From Arenicola marina (taxonomy: Eukaryota; Annelida; Polychaeta; Arenicolidae): a stretch of DNA of 64,000 nt. Location: the NCBI GenBank assembly GCA_964019135.1, contig OZ025261.1, positions 35,950,820 to 36,014,819 of the forward strand, written 5' to 3'. The notes beneath the pieces are model-generated. The model was given only the letters and a program-made list of their open reading frames with translations. It made no database searches and was not told the DNA's origin. Both the position numbers and the translations under genes were made by a program. Of this stretch, positions 25,135 through 36,613 are shown piece after piece. Each line of letters opens with the position of its first letter. The stretch's first letter is position 1.

Positions 25135-25925
25135 GCCTGTGACACTGGTGACCTGCCTGGGACACTGGTGACCTGCCTGTGACACTGGTGACCTGCCTGT
25201 GACACTGGCGACCTGTCTGTGACACTGGCGACCTGCCTGTGACACTGGCGACCTGCCTGTGGCACTGGTGACCTGCCTGTGACACTGGCGACCTGCCTGT
25301 GGCGACACTGGTGACACTGGTGACCTGCCTGTGGCGACACTGGCGACCTGCCTGTGGCGACACTGGTGACACTGGTGACCGGCCTGTGACACTGGCGACC
25401 TGCCTGTGACACTGGCGACCTGCCTGTGACACTGGCGACCTGCCTGTGGCCACACTGGTGATACTGGCGGCCTGTCTGTGGCGACACTGGTGACACTGGT
25501 GACCTGTGGACACTGGTGATACTGGCGGCCTGTCTGTGGCGACACTGGCGGCCTGTCTGTGGCGACACTGGCGGCCTGTCTGTGGTGACACTGGTGACAC
25601 TGGCGGCCTGCCTGTGGCGACACTGGTGATACTGGCGGCCTGTCTGTGGCGACACTGGCGGCCTGTCTGTGGTGACACTGGCGGCCTGCCTGTGGCGACA
25701 CTGGCGGCCTGTCTGTAGCGACACTGGCGGCCTGTCTGTGGTGACACTGGCAGCCTGTCTGTAGCGACACTGACGGCCTGTCTGTGGTGACACTGGCGGC
25801 CTGTCTGTGGCGACACTGGCGACACTGGCGGCCTGTCTGTGGCGACACTGGTGACACTGGCGGCCTGCCTGTGGCGACACTGGAGATCTACTTGTGGCGA
25901 CACTGGCGACATTTTGGTAGCCTAG
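25135..25925. repeat. 20-bp minisatellite (GCGACACTGGCGGCCTGTCT)
   Basis: About 35-40 units of the 20-bp motif, some extended by an extra 9-bp GGTGACACT, which disrupts a fixed period. Units left of 25440 favour GACACTGGCGACCTGCCTGT and those to the right favour the GCGGCCTGTCT form, so variants are spatially sorted. The 269-308 codon minus frames are artefacts of the repeat. Confidence 0.92.
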
Positions 25926-27596
25926 CTGCCTGTGACGACACAAGCGACACTTATGGCCTGGCGAGGGTGAGCGGGAAGGGACTGTGATACAACCTGCCAC
26001 GAATGCGTATTGATTGACAAAAGTGTTTCCCTTTGCTTCATATCTGGGCTTCAAGTAATGTGGTTAATACAGGTGTGGCGCAGATCACCCTAAGCGTGAT
26101 GACGCAGATATGTGTATCGATATATGTGTATTGCCACCTTGTCCCATATATATATGTATACTAAATTATGCCATGGACATAATATAAGCTTTCCGAAACT
26201 GTGAACAATCTTGTAAAGCCACTTATGTGCCAGAGAAACCAAGAAAAATCTAATTTCTTTTGTTCACAATGGCGCTTCTGTACATTATCCTGGAACGTTG
26301 GGCAGCAAGTTGGGGATAGGTTACAAAAAGGTGCACAATGTTTTCATGTTTGTATCCAGGTATAGGGCAATCGTCAAAGTAACTAAAGTTGAACTTATTG
26401 CAATAAGTATATAGAGCGGGAAGTCATATTATCAGGCATGCATGCTGCAACAAACAGTTTTTGAAATGTTGGTGCCATAACAAATAAGTGTTTTAGTATG
26501 AGTTTATAGTTTGTATTCCACGAAATCACTATAAGCGCGTTCGTCAAAGTAGAAAAAACTGAAGTCCGGTGGGTTGATTTGTATCTGAACTATATTTGAA
26601 AACTCCCCAATGATGTCACAAGATTGACAGGTGGGCTTTGATAAAGTGTACAGTGTATCTGTTGTCGATGGCGTGCTTTTTGTTGAGTTCAAGCCAATGA
26701 GCAGAGGGAATCTGAGTCTCAATGTAAAAGCATATGCATTTGTATTCCTCTTAGACATCACTTTCCTCGCTCTCAAAATTTAAATCGCTATGTACCAAAA
26801 AGTGTGGAAAAGCTAATCCCTTGTACTATTTGGGGCGTTATAACTCAGGAATGTAAAAGAGTAAACACAGAAGAAGAATATGAGCCACTTTGTTTTGGCG
26901 TCGCACCAATATTTTAAAACAGCCAACTTACATGTGCCATGTTAGAGTTTTTACATTTTAGAATCAAGACTAAAAGTTTCTCAAAATTATGATTTATATA
27001 TGTTTCATATCTCGTTGAGTCTGTAAAACAACGAATTCAACATCAAATTGCGCGGACTAGTTTATCGCGCGCGGACGTCCTAGCGAGCCGCGGTTGACAT
27101 CACACAGAACACAAAACAGCGAACAGGCGCGCAGGGATATAAAGCCGGCCAGCAACTTCCGCTCCGGTGAACACATTTGCTTCTCTCCGGATATAAAAAA
27201 TACAGAACATATTGCTTTAACAACAATATCATAGTCACGTTGTGATTATGCTAATAAGGTTAAAATGGTTTTATTTCGTTCATAAATAGGTAACTAGGTA
27301 ACTATCGGTTGAGAGACAGTTCCTTGGCTGTATATTATCACGGTTGGTAATCATGAAAGGAAGAAAGTGATTAATCGTGCACTTTGGTCTTGCGTTCTCA
27401 AAATGACAAAATAAATAACCGGCCTAAACCCCTTCAGTTTACCTAATTCGCCTAGCTACCACGTACTTCTTAGTACAATGTATTCTGGACAATTTGCATT
27501 ACTCGAGCTGGAGTATAGTTGTTTTGCTGGACAGCTGTTCGTACATATAATTGCGCCCAACCTTCCAAAAAAACAGCTTTTATTATACCGTTCGAT
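25926..27596. other. Non-coding stretch, nothing recognised
   Basis: Mostly AT-rich unique sequence. A minus-strand frame at 26504-26776 has no recognisable domain. A TATA-like element sits at 27138. No exon could be assigned. Confidence 0.5.
27138..27143 (+). promoter_or_regulatory. TATA-like element without an assigned gene
   Basis: GGGATATAAAGCCGGCC lies in a short GC-rich patch (CGCGCGGACGTCC, GGCGCGCAGG upstream), which resembles a core promoter. No coding exon was identified downstream. Confidence 0.25.
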
Positions 27597-28165
27597 GCGG
27601 CTCCCTCCTCGTCCTCTACCACCACTCATCTTCCCACAACGCCCTTATGATCCTACCTTCACACCCTGTGGCTCCCTCCTCGTCCTCTACCACCACTCAT
27701 CTTCCCACAACGCCCTTATGATCCTGCCTTCACACCCTGTGGCTCCCTCCTCGTCCTCTACCACCACTCATCTTCCCACAACGCCCTTATGATCCTACCT
27801 TCACACCCTGCGGCTCCCTCCTCGTCCTCTACCACCACTCATCTTCCCACAACGCCCTTATGATCCTGCCTTCACACCCTGTGGCTCCCTCCTCGTCCTC
27901 TACCACCACTCATCTTCCCACAACGCCCTTATGATCCTGCCTTCACACCCTGTGGCTCCCTCCTCGTCCTCTACCACCACTCATCTTCCCACAACGCCCT
28001 TATGATCCTGCCTTCACACCCTGTGGCTCCCTCCTCGTCCTCTACCACCACTCATCTTCCCACAACGCCCTTATGATCCTGCCTTCACACCCTGTGGCTC
28101 CCTCCTCGTCCTCTACCACCACTCATCTTCCCACAACGCCCTTATGATCCTGCCTTCACAGCCGC
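27597..28165. repeat. 71-bp tandem repeat, 8 copies
   Basis: Eight nearly identical 71-bp units with GGCTCCCTCCTCGTCCTCTA at the start and GCCCTTATGATCCTGCCTTC near the end. Pyrimidine-rich on plus. Only a few positions vary (CTACC/CTGCC, TGTGG/TGCGG), so the expansion is recent or strongly homogenised. Confidence 0.95.
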
Positions 28166-28952
28166 CCGCCCCCACCCCCAATCCCAGTTCGCTCCACCCA
28201 CTACCTCTTCGAGTGCCGGGGCTTCCATAGAACCCGTGGGAGCGCCAGTCTGGTCTCTTCACCCAGCTGTAAGGGCCCCCGGAAGCCCCATTGACAGCCC
28301 AACCACACCATGGTGATGTAACTGAGGCGCATTCACGTATTGATCAACTTTCAAAATGTACAAACTGAAAGTGCGTGTGAGTGAGGGGGGGGGGGGGGGC
28401 ACCATGATCACACCACCCAGAGCCATAGTAATATTCGTAACAGTTACATACTCGGGTATAAGATGCTGCATTGATAATCACCATTTTCCCAAGGACAGTA
28501 ATCCGAAGTGATATGTTATAGGCTGAACTCCTAAGTTCATAAGTTCGACATGTACTCGGAACCCAGAAAACATGCCAACATTGGCCCTATGTATTCTGTC
28601 GACAACCGTAAAGCGACGGCTGGCGTTCTTCACAATGTACGAAGGCAACCACAATAGAAGCAGAATTGAATACAAATAAAAAAGATACATTAAACGATTT
28701 TGTTAACATCTGTTTTAGTGTTATGTCTATTTATATTACTTCTTTCGCTATCTTACCTCTAATCAAACAAAAGCACAAACTGTAACAGAGCAGTCTCTTT
28801 AGGACTAATTCTGTGATGGATTTAGACAGATGATGAAGTAGCCATTGACAGAAAAACACCTTCTGAAAATGGTAATTTCATTAATTTTTTCCTTTATATT
28901 TGTGAAATGCAGTTTTACATGGAACATGATCCTCAACAAACATATTTAAAGT
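28166..28952. other. Non-coding gap
   Basis: Nothing recognised. A G-run occurs at 28384-28400. Confidence 0.5.
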
Positions 28953-29510
28953 TGAAACTTCTTATTGCAAGCACAATTATATAATAAATGTGAAACCATC
29001 TAAATAGTTTGTATCTTCATTGAACAATCATTTTTCATGTAGGTTCTGACGACTAATCAGGGTCTGGCCTGACCAATAATATTTCTAGATGTAGCGGTGA
29101 ATTACGGTTACATCTGAATAAATAAAAGTAATTTATTTGCGGAAACTTCTTATTGAAACCACACTTATATATTAAATGTGAAACCATCTAAACAGTTTGT
29201 ATCTTCATTGAAAAATCATTTTTCATGTAGGTTCTGACCACTAATCAGGGTCTGGCCTGACCAATAATATTTCTAGATGTAGCGGTGAATTACGGTTACA
29301 TCTGAATAAATAAAAGTAATTTATTTGCGGAAACTTCTTATTGAAACCACACTTATATAATAAATGTGAAACCATCTAAACAGTTTGCATCTTCATTGAA
29401 AAATCATTTTTCATGCAGGTTCTGACGACTAATCAGAGTCTGGCCGGACCAATAATATTTCTAAATGTAGCGGTGAATTACGGTTACACCTGAATAAATA
29501 AAAGTGGCAG
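28953..29510. repeat. 188-bp tandem repeat, three copies
   Basis: Three units starting near 28953, 29141 and 29329, each beginning AAACTTCTTATTG and containing TAATCAGGGTCTGGCCTGAC and GCGGTGAATTACGGTTACA. Units two and three are nearly identical and unit one is slightly more divergent. No coding capacity. Confidence 0.93.
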
Positions 29511-32500
29511 GGGACATATAGTTCCTGTAGTTAGTAGTTTGCAGTTACGCACTTTTTACTGTGTCCCGAGTGATATTATATTTATCATTGGGGACATGTT
29601 ATGAATTACATTGCGCCGCGGTAAAGCTATTCTCGTGGCGGAGTTCTATATATTAATCGCATCAAAATGGTCTATCGGAATCTTTCAAGCACAAAGTTAT
29701 GTATAGGTGCTACAAAGACACAAAAACAAAAGCGCCTGGTGTGCAAGATTCTCTTGGTCAAACTGATATATTATATATTATATAAGCACGGGAATAGACG
29801 CCACGATCCAATCTATACCAAACTAAATGCAAACAAGCAAGTCTTTCAATAACCATATAGATGACAAACAAACCGAACACGGACGAATAGTTACTCAACT
29901 TTTTATTGCTCAATATAATACTAGGAAAATAAAGAACTTTCCACACCTAAATATGGCTATATTTTGATTGTGACAGGCATGCACATGCGACAAAACATAG
30001 CTACATCATTTTGTGTGCGGATATACATAACTGTAAAATATTACTCACCAAAATCCCGCGAATCTTAACCAGATATTAGCACTTATTTAGAGAGCTGGGA
30101 GCACAGATTCATAACGCAGTAAACGCAAAATTAGGTCATTCCTGCTCTCCAATGCTGCCGAGATTCGCCTATCATTCGAGAATCTTACGAGGTAAGGACT
30201 TGATACCAGCATCGCTAGTTAACAGCATCGCACAAAGCCAGCACAAGATGGCCGCCGACATCAGATACAAACCCGGCACAACGGTGTATTTAAACCAGCG
30301 CGCGGTCTCCATGGCAACAATATCGTCAACAGGCAACCGTGAAGGTTTTTGATTCCACGCCGCGTCTTAGGCTTAGCTTTGTAATGGCTACATCATTTGA
30401 GCAGCTCTTACATTATAACTACCACTAGAGCTATGTTTAGACCTCGTCTTTTTTACGATTCACCACTTCTTGATGATTCACCACTTTCATATCGAACACA
30501 GTTGAGCTTTTCCTCAACGGAACATCCTGTACATGAATGATTCGATAGCAGAATAGACCTACAACAAACCCACACATATTTAATAACACCCAACGTGAAC
30601 TGGGATATGTTTCAACAGACTACTAGCCATCAAAGTACGTGTGTAAGCCTATATAGACGATGAAAGTAATTGAGGTATTATTTTAGATATGCCCATTTCA
30701 CATTTGTGCCCGGTAAAGTTCTAATTAATTTTCATTCAAGTGAATAAGCATACAGCTATTTTTCACGGTCGGCTAATCTACAATGCCATACTTAATTTTG
30801 ATGTTTTTCTCTCTGACATGTATGCACTTCTATTTGTTTGATCGCCTTGATGTTGCCTTGAAACCATAGCAAAGAGGCATCGATCTACTTACTATAACAT
30901 ATACGTTGAATTGACCTTCTGATATGGTATTCTCGACAAAACTTGATATATAAATCTCACGTATTTGTGACACAAGGCATCGATAGCATCAGTGGTGTAG
31001 CGCCTTTGGTCGCGGACAGTTGAGTGTTGATTTTAGCGTTTACATCCAATTGTTGCCATGGCGATACATGTACAGACTAATTAACATGCAACCGAAGAAG
31101 CTGATACCTGGAATAGGGGATTACGTATCCGTTTGACCATCAGGATAAATAAACCACGATTATATACATGATACCTTGTGAGGGGATGGTTGGATCTATT
31201 GCACCAGCCGTCTCGGCATCTACATTCATGTCCCAATGTCACACGCTGCGGTGAAGACCGTATTACTGAGCTAAACCAAGACACCACACTATAAACACAA
31301 GACACGCACATTACAGAAGCATAAACGAAGAAACATTTAACTTGCTGAATGAAGTAATATGTAACATATTTTAAAGCACCATATCAAGACCCATCAGATC
31401 AAAGGCAAAGAAAGAAAACAAAGATCGCATCTTTAGTTAAATCACATTAAGATAAGCTCAGGAAGTGGATGACCTGATTATATACTCGCGAGATGCTTTA
31501 GGATCCATTAGGATCCTACGATGAACCCCAGCGACCAACCCAGCAGACAAGTGAGGATCTCGCGTAGGGTGGACTCTATATAATGTGATTGCTAGTATGT
31601 ATGATGTGGAGCACCTCCGGCTACGATATCACACCAAAAGTCATGGTTTGCGATAGCCGCTACAACGCGCATGAAGACACGGGTGATTTACACTGTGATC
31701 CGTCCTAAACTAGAGTACATTCGAGTTTATTAATATAACACATATACACGGCAGGACTAGCAGCGCTACGTATGAAGACCTTAATATGTGTAAGTCCACA
31801 GCCCATGCCGAAGTCAGCACATATAGTTAGGCCAATACGTTGCGAATTGAGACTGTATAAATGCTAGCACATACATAAGACACTAGTCTCTAACGGTTGG
31901 GTTGAGCAAGGTGAAAGGTAACTTAAAGACCGCTTGCCAATTTGATAAAATGTTGATGTGAACGTAAAGACAGACACGTTAAAATATTATCTGATTCTGG
32001 CGACAATATACGGAGAGATCCTTATTGCAAATGCATGACCCACAAGGTAGTGGATTGGAGATGACTTATGTCAGTGAATAGCTTCAGTTAGACAAAGACG
32101 TTGGGGTATCTTGTACGGGAGAGTACGGTCCGGATCCCAGTACTGGATCAGAGTACGGTTCTCTGTTCCGGATCCCAGTACTGGACCAGAGTACGGCAAT
32201 CTGTTCTGGATAATGTCGCAAGCTCACATCCGCATAACCGTGACCATGACTTTATGCTGACAACTTGTGTATTTCAGAACAAGTCTAACGGGACTATAAA
32301 AAACCGATTACATACATAGCTATACATAACGCTGGGTAACTTGATATTATCGAGACAACACATCATATGAGACACGTGTACTTATTTTCATACAAGTAGG
32401 CCAAGGTCCATCACGAGTGGTCACTTGCGCATGAAACTAATACCTTAATAACTCTCGCCGACAAATGAACAAGACTCTTCAAGCCATGGCTGGCATGCAT

Positions 32501-33528
32501 CCATGCAGGACACCGCAGCGCATGTATTAATAATGAAACAAACATACACTGCTCACAAGCGACCATCATTGTTACGCGTTAAGCGCTTGCAAGGCCAGTA
32601 TGACATAAATAAGCAAGACCTTAACTTGTAAGTAAGTACAAAATTTAATCATCATGACAACAAAAAGACACCCACACATCAGCTTATGCACAAGGAAACT
32701 TATCAATGCTCAATCTTAACGCTCAAAAGACAAATACGCGAGGAGACGCACCAACCTGAATCATACATGGATGAAGTTATTTTTGTCACAGATTGGTTCA
32801 GATAGGCAACCGACAGTGATATAATGCGAATAATCCTATAAATGTCCCGAGTAATGAGGAACGCATGCCCGCGGACACGACATTAAATGCTCGTGTGTTT
32901 AATACTTCAAACCACATATTATTTGAGATATTCAAATAAGGTGTAGCAATGACAACATGTTAAATGCATTGAAAGTGTTGCTTAAACAACAACAAACGTT
33001 TTTTTTTTCAACCACAAGGAATTCGCTTACGGAATCCCCAAACAACCTTAACTACAACCCGAAATTATTTGCACCTTTCTATGTTTGGTCTCACCAAGAT
33101 TCTGCACCGAGTGACCGACACCACAATGGTCTTCTCGGCAAGCAGCGTACAATGTTTTGGGGTTGTCTTGGTTACTTCTTACTGGAAAAAAACCTGCTAA
33201 TTCCAAGCTGACCTTCGGAACAAAGTGCAGAATCTTTAAAACGCACTTTCCAGCTGCACCGATCGATGAACAACCATGAGCTATCACAATAATACGTTCG
33301 CCACAAATGACCACGATGAAGTAAAACATTTGGCGCACATCTGTCGAAGTACAACCCTGGAACTAATGCTCCGCAACAGAAGCCATGGCTTTGGGCTAGA
33401 CGAAGTCTCCATACCTGCGACTAACTACAGCCGACAGATTAGAATTTCGCCCAAGCTGTGGACACGCACCGTGAAATCGACCACAGATGTATACGACCCT
33501 ACAGCGTACTACACCGTGCAGCGGCCCA
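29511..33528. other. Non-coding stretch, possible distal regulatory sequence
   Basis: No exon recognised over 4 kb. A small two-unit repeat of CCGGATCCCAGTACTGGA lies at 32113-32205. Candidate YY1 and RFX-type motifs occur near 30245-30318 and 31052. The region is downstream of the minus-strand gene ending at 33529 and may include its 3' UTR. Confidence 0.45.
30245..30318 (+). promoter_or_regulatory. Promoter-like cluster: YY1-type and RFX X-box-type motifs
   Basis: AAGATGGCCGCC (YY1-like) at 30245 and GTCTCCATGGCAAC (RFX X-box-like) at 30305. A second X-box-like GTTGCCATGGCGAT is at 31052. Such motifs mark ciliary gene promoters in animals, but no gene was found beside them, so this is a weak call. 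Confidence 0.2.
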
Positions 33529-34280
33529 TCATTCGTTCTTTGCCTTGCGCTTCCAGGTCGGGATGGGCACCTTGGCGGCGACGGTCTTGGTGGTGGTCAC
33601 GACGGCACTCCCGGCGTCATAGCCCTTGCCGGCCGCCCATTTGACGCTGCCGACCCCCAGGCCGACAGCCCCCGTCACCGCACCCGTCGTCGTCTGGTAC
33701 ACGCCACTCGTCATACGCCACAATATCCCAGACTGCTTCTGAGGCACTGCACGGGCGGGAAGCAAGCGAAACACATGTACTGAAGTAATGTACAGTCGCC
33801 TAATGGAGGGGTCGTGTAATAGAAGGATTACTGTAGTCTCAAATAACCCACACAAGAAGTAAGGACATTATTCCTTCAGTATATCTAACAAGAGTCAAAG
33901 TGGTTGTGCACGCATCAGCTTAGGGGAGAAATGTCATGTAACACTGCAAAATCTGTCACTCATCTCACATTTGCAATTACAGATACAAGTCAGAATCTCA
34001 AATGGTTAGTTACAACCAAAAGGTCAGTACTACTAGCACTTACTTACACTGCTCTTGTATTGTTTTCTTTATTGTTAATGGCATCTTTTAAATTTACCAG
34101 TACAAATATTGGAAATCTGGGACCTCACAAAATATGTAACAACTTACCAATGACTTCATCTGTCTTCTTGTCTGACTCTAATTCCGGGGCATCATTTTCT
34201 TTTACTTCATCTGGGTCTATAACATCATCAGGTGTCAATGCTGGCGTCCTTTCCATCTCAGACGTTTCTGCTGCATTTTT
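33529..34280 (-). CDS. TMEM263-like membrane protein, two 3' coding exons
   Basis: Exons at 34148-34280 and 33529-33746 on the minus strand. The upstream exon has a clean acceptor (TTAATCTTCAG) and ends with G before GTAAGTTG. The next exon starts after GCCCGTGCAG and completes a Val codon (phase 1). The joined product includes an acidic N-terminal part (DDVIDPDEVKENDAPELES) and a Gly/Ala/Thr-rich hydrophobic core (SGILWRMTSGVYQTTTGAVT, GAVGLGVGSVKWAAGKG). The tail is KVPIPTWKRKAKNE. Order and motifs match vertebrate TMEM263 (PGMLSRVTGGIF..., tail KVPLTGKKKDKSD) as I recall it, but the middle is about 20 residues shorter. From an ATG at 34256 it is 108 residues. A phase-0 acceptor upstream implies at least one more 5' exon, not located. 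Confidence 0.7.
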
Positions 34281-36485
34281 CTGAAGATTAAGACAATATG
34301 TTAACATAAGAAGATTTCCAGCCCAACCAGGTAACTTTGACATTACCATCAGGGTAGCCAGAATTGTTCAACATGGTGCCAGCCAATGAGGTTGCATGTT
34401 GAGCTTGCAATGCTATAAACAAAAGTAGTTTGTGAGGTCACATAAAATTGTGAGCACCATGAGTTTGTTCTCAACCTCTTGACAAAAATGCCGTTTTTAG
34501 GTCGGTAAACCGCATCTAAGTGCCTGCCAAATTGAAAATCTACCCACCCATCCATGTATATCATCAAAATGTAGGCATCACTGTATTTTCTTGCAGTACT
34601 AATAATATATAAATTTCCCACAGATTTAACGTTTGGATTTCTATGTAAAATATTGCTAAGAAAGATTTTGACAGTTATTATACATATATGTATTTACCTC
34701 ATGTTGTTGTCTTACAAAAACTGACTTAAGGTTTAAGTTGCCAATTTTTTGTAAAGAAATCAAAGAGTGGCTGGGCATGGTTTCAGAACTTGATGGTATT
34801 ACTAGATACAGCTGCTGCCAAAGATTAAGTGGACCATACAGAAACTATAGTCAAAACGGAAACTCTCCAGAAATCAAAATTTGCAAATTATTTGTTTACT
34901 CTACGAGTTGAGGACGAAATCTATGCATATTCCTATGAACTGGGGCCTGTCTGAATTTTTTTTTATCTGATCTGCAGTTCGATTCCTATCCTCACAATAC
35001 ATGACCTGCCATGCTATTTAATAGAGCAGACAATCGTTCTCTTGTCAGTCGCACAAATGTAAAGGTCATCTAACTGCTAACTGAGTGGTTCAAAATCTAG
35101 GTCAGGTTGGCAAAGTCTACCACGTCATTTGACGAGGGTACCGAGGTTGAATGCAATGGTCAGGGGGTAGTGGTTGATCTGCTGAACCCACTTTTGCAGG
35201 AGGCATTTGCTTTTGCGCAATGAATTCAAGTTTAGCCTTAATTGATACTAAACTGATTTCAAGTTTACTCTGGATCACTTTAGGTATGTGTCAATGCTTA
35301 AAAACAGAGTTAATGATAAAACACTACAAAGGAATTCAAACCTATGACCCCTTACAAAGATGTAAATGGTATCGCCCAGTGACTTCACAGTAAATAGTGA
35401 ATGGCGCCATCAAGGCGATCGGCTGCTTCGAAGTGTAGCAAAGCAACATTTGCTTATAGTATATTTGCAAGTGTCTCAGGAAATGTGAGTTGACATACAC
35501 TTATTAGGCCCCATTTGAAGTTTATACAGAAAGTATTTTTTTCTTTGAATCAGTGAATATTTTCTCGTAAACGGGAAGTTTCATTGTCTGGAGAGTTTCT
35601 GTTGCGACTATAGATACCAGGTTGGCGCCATGCAACAGTGGTTCCGCAAATGCTTCCATAGTAATTGGCTTCATTTAGCAGATGGGATTATTATAAGGTG
35701 GAGATGGTAAAAGAAGACCCCCGATGTCCTAGCCAGTCAGGTAGTCCTGCAAGCAAGCCGCTGTGGCTACCGCCAATAGTTGCGCGACTGGACCCATATC
35801 GGAGCTGACTACGTTACATCTATGGAACTAAGACCAGGGAGGTCCCGAGAGATAACTTGGACTTAATTTATATATAAGTCCCACCGGTGTATAAGTTGCA
35901 TTCCTTGGAAATATTGGATATTTCAATTTGTAACTTTGATATCATAAACAGTTAAATAGGACCCCATAAACTGAAAAATAAAAGAAGCCAAATTTGCCAT
36001 GTTTTCTTACCTTATGCAAGTATGAGGACACAGTTTGCACAATTGTAGACATAATGATGCTGTGTTGAAAACTCTTGCAGTAGTATATGAACAATGCTGT
36101 TATTCTTCACTTCAGTCACTCAACCGAAACAATGACATATGGTATATACTGCGCCACTGGACTGCTGGTGGAGTTCACAATGGCAATATGGTTGAAGAAC
36201 GATTGCGTATCAAAAGTTGACGCTAAAATAGCTCAGTTCTCCTTCTCATAAGAGTAACGTCCCTTCCATACAACCTGAAGTCGTCCTCTGGTAACTGTGG
36301 TCTATGTCTGTAACATTTAAGAACCTCTGCAAAGTCTCTATAATCGGCTGCTTATCTTCGAAATATTGCAACATCATTCCCATGGCCATGTAACCAGCCC
36401 GAAGCTCCGTTGTTTTGCAGGCAAACGTGGACACGTTACTCATATGTGACGACGGCTATGATAGGATAACTCCCGATATATGGCC
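34281..36485. other. Upstream and intron region between head-to-head genes
   Basis: Contains the unseen 5' part of the minus-strand TMEM263-like gene and the upstream region of ADA2. A minus-strand frame at 36246-36443 (MSNVSTFACKTTELRAGYMA...) includes a possible donor (TTCAG then GTTGTATG). Its phase does not fit the exon ending at 34280, so it is not assigned. Otherwise nothing recognised. Confidence 0.45.
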
Positions 36486-36493
36486 TATAAATA
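36486..36493 (+). promoter_or_regulatory. ADA2 TATA box with adjacent CCAAT
   Basis: TATAAATA within GGCCTATAAATAGCCAATGA, 121 bp before the ADA2 start codon at 36614. This predicts a 5' UTR of about 95 nt. Confidence 0.55.
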
Positions 36494-36613
36494 GCCAATG
36501 AGAGGAGGAATTGCAACGGTTTTGTAAGCCTCGTTTTCATGTTTGTTGATATCCAGCACGTGATGGCTCTCGGTTGATTTCGTCTTTCTCACAGTTGCTG
36601 ATTTCGAGACAGC

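Noticed and set aside
25031-26054. 269-308 codon minus frames
   Set aside because: Repeat artefacts of the 20-bp minisatellite, open in three frames at once.
33276-33783. Plus-strand frames over the TMEM263-like exon
   Set aside because: Shadows of the minus-strand exon, with no splice or family support.
36246-36443. First exon of the TMEM263-like gene
   Set aside because: Its best donor leaves phase 1, but the next exon's acceptor is phase 0, so the join would shift frame.
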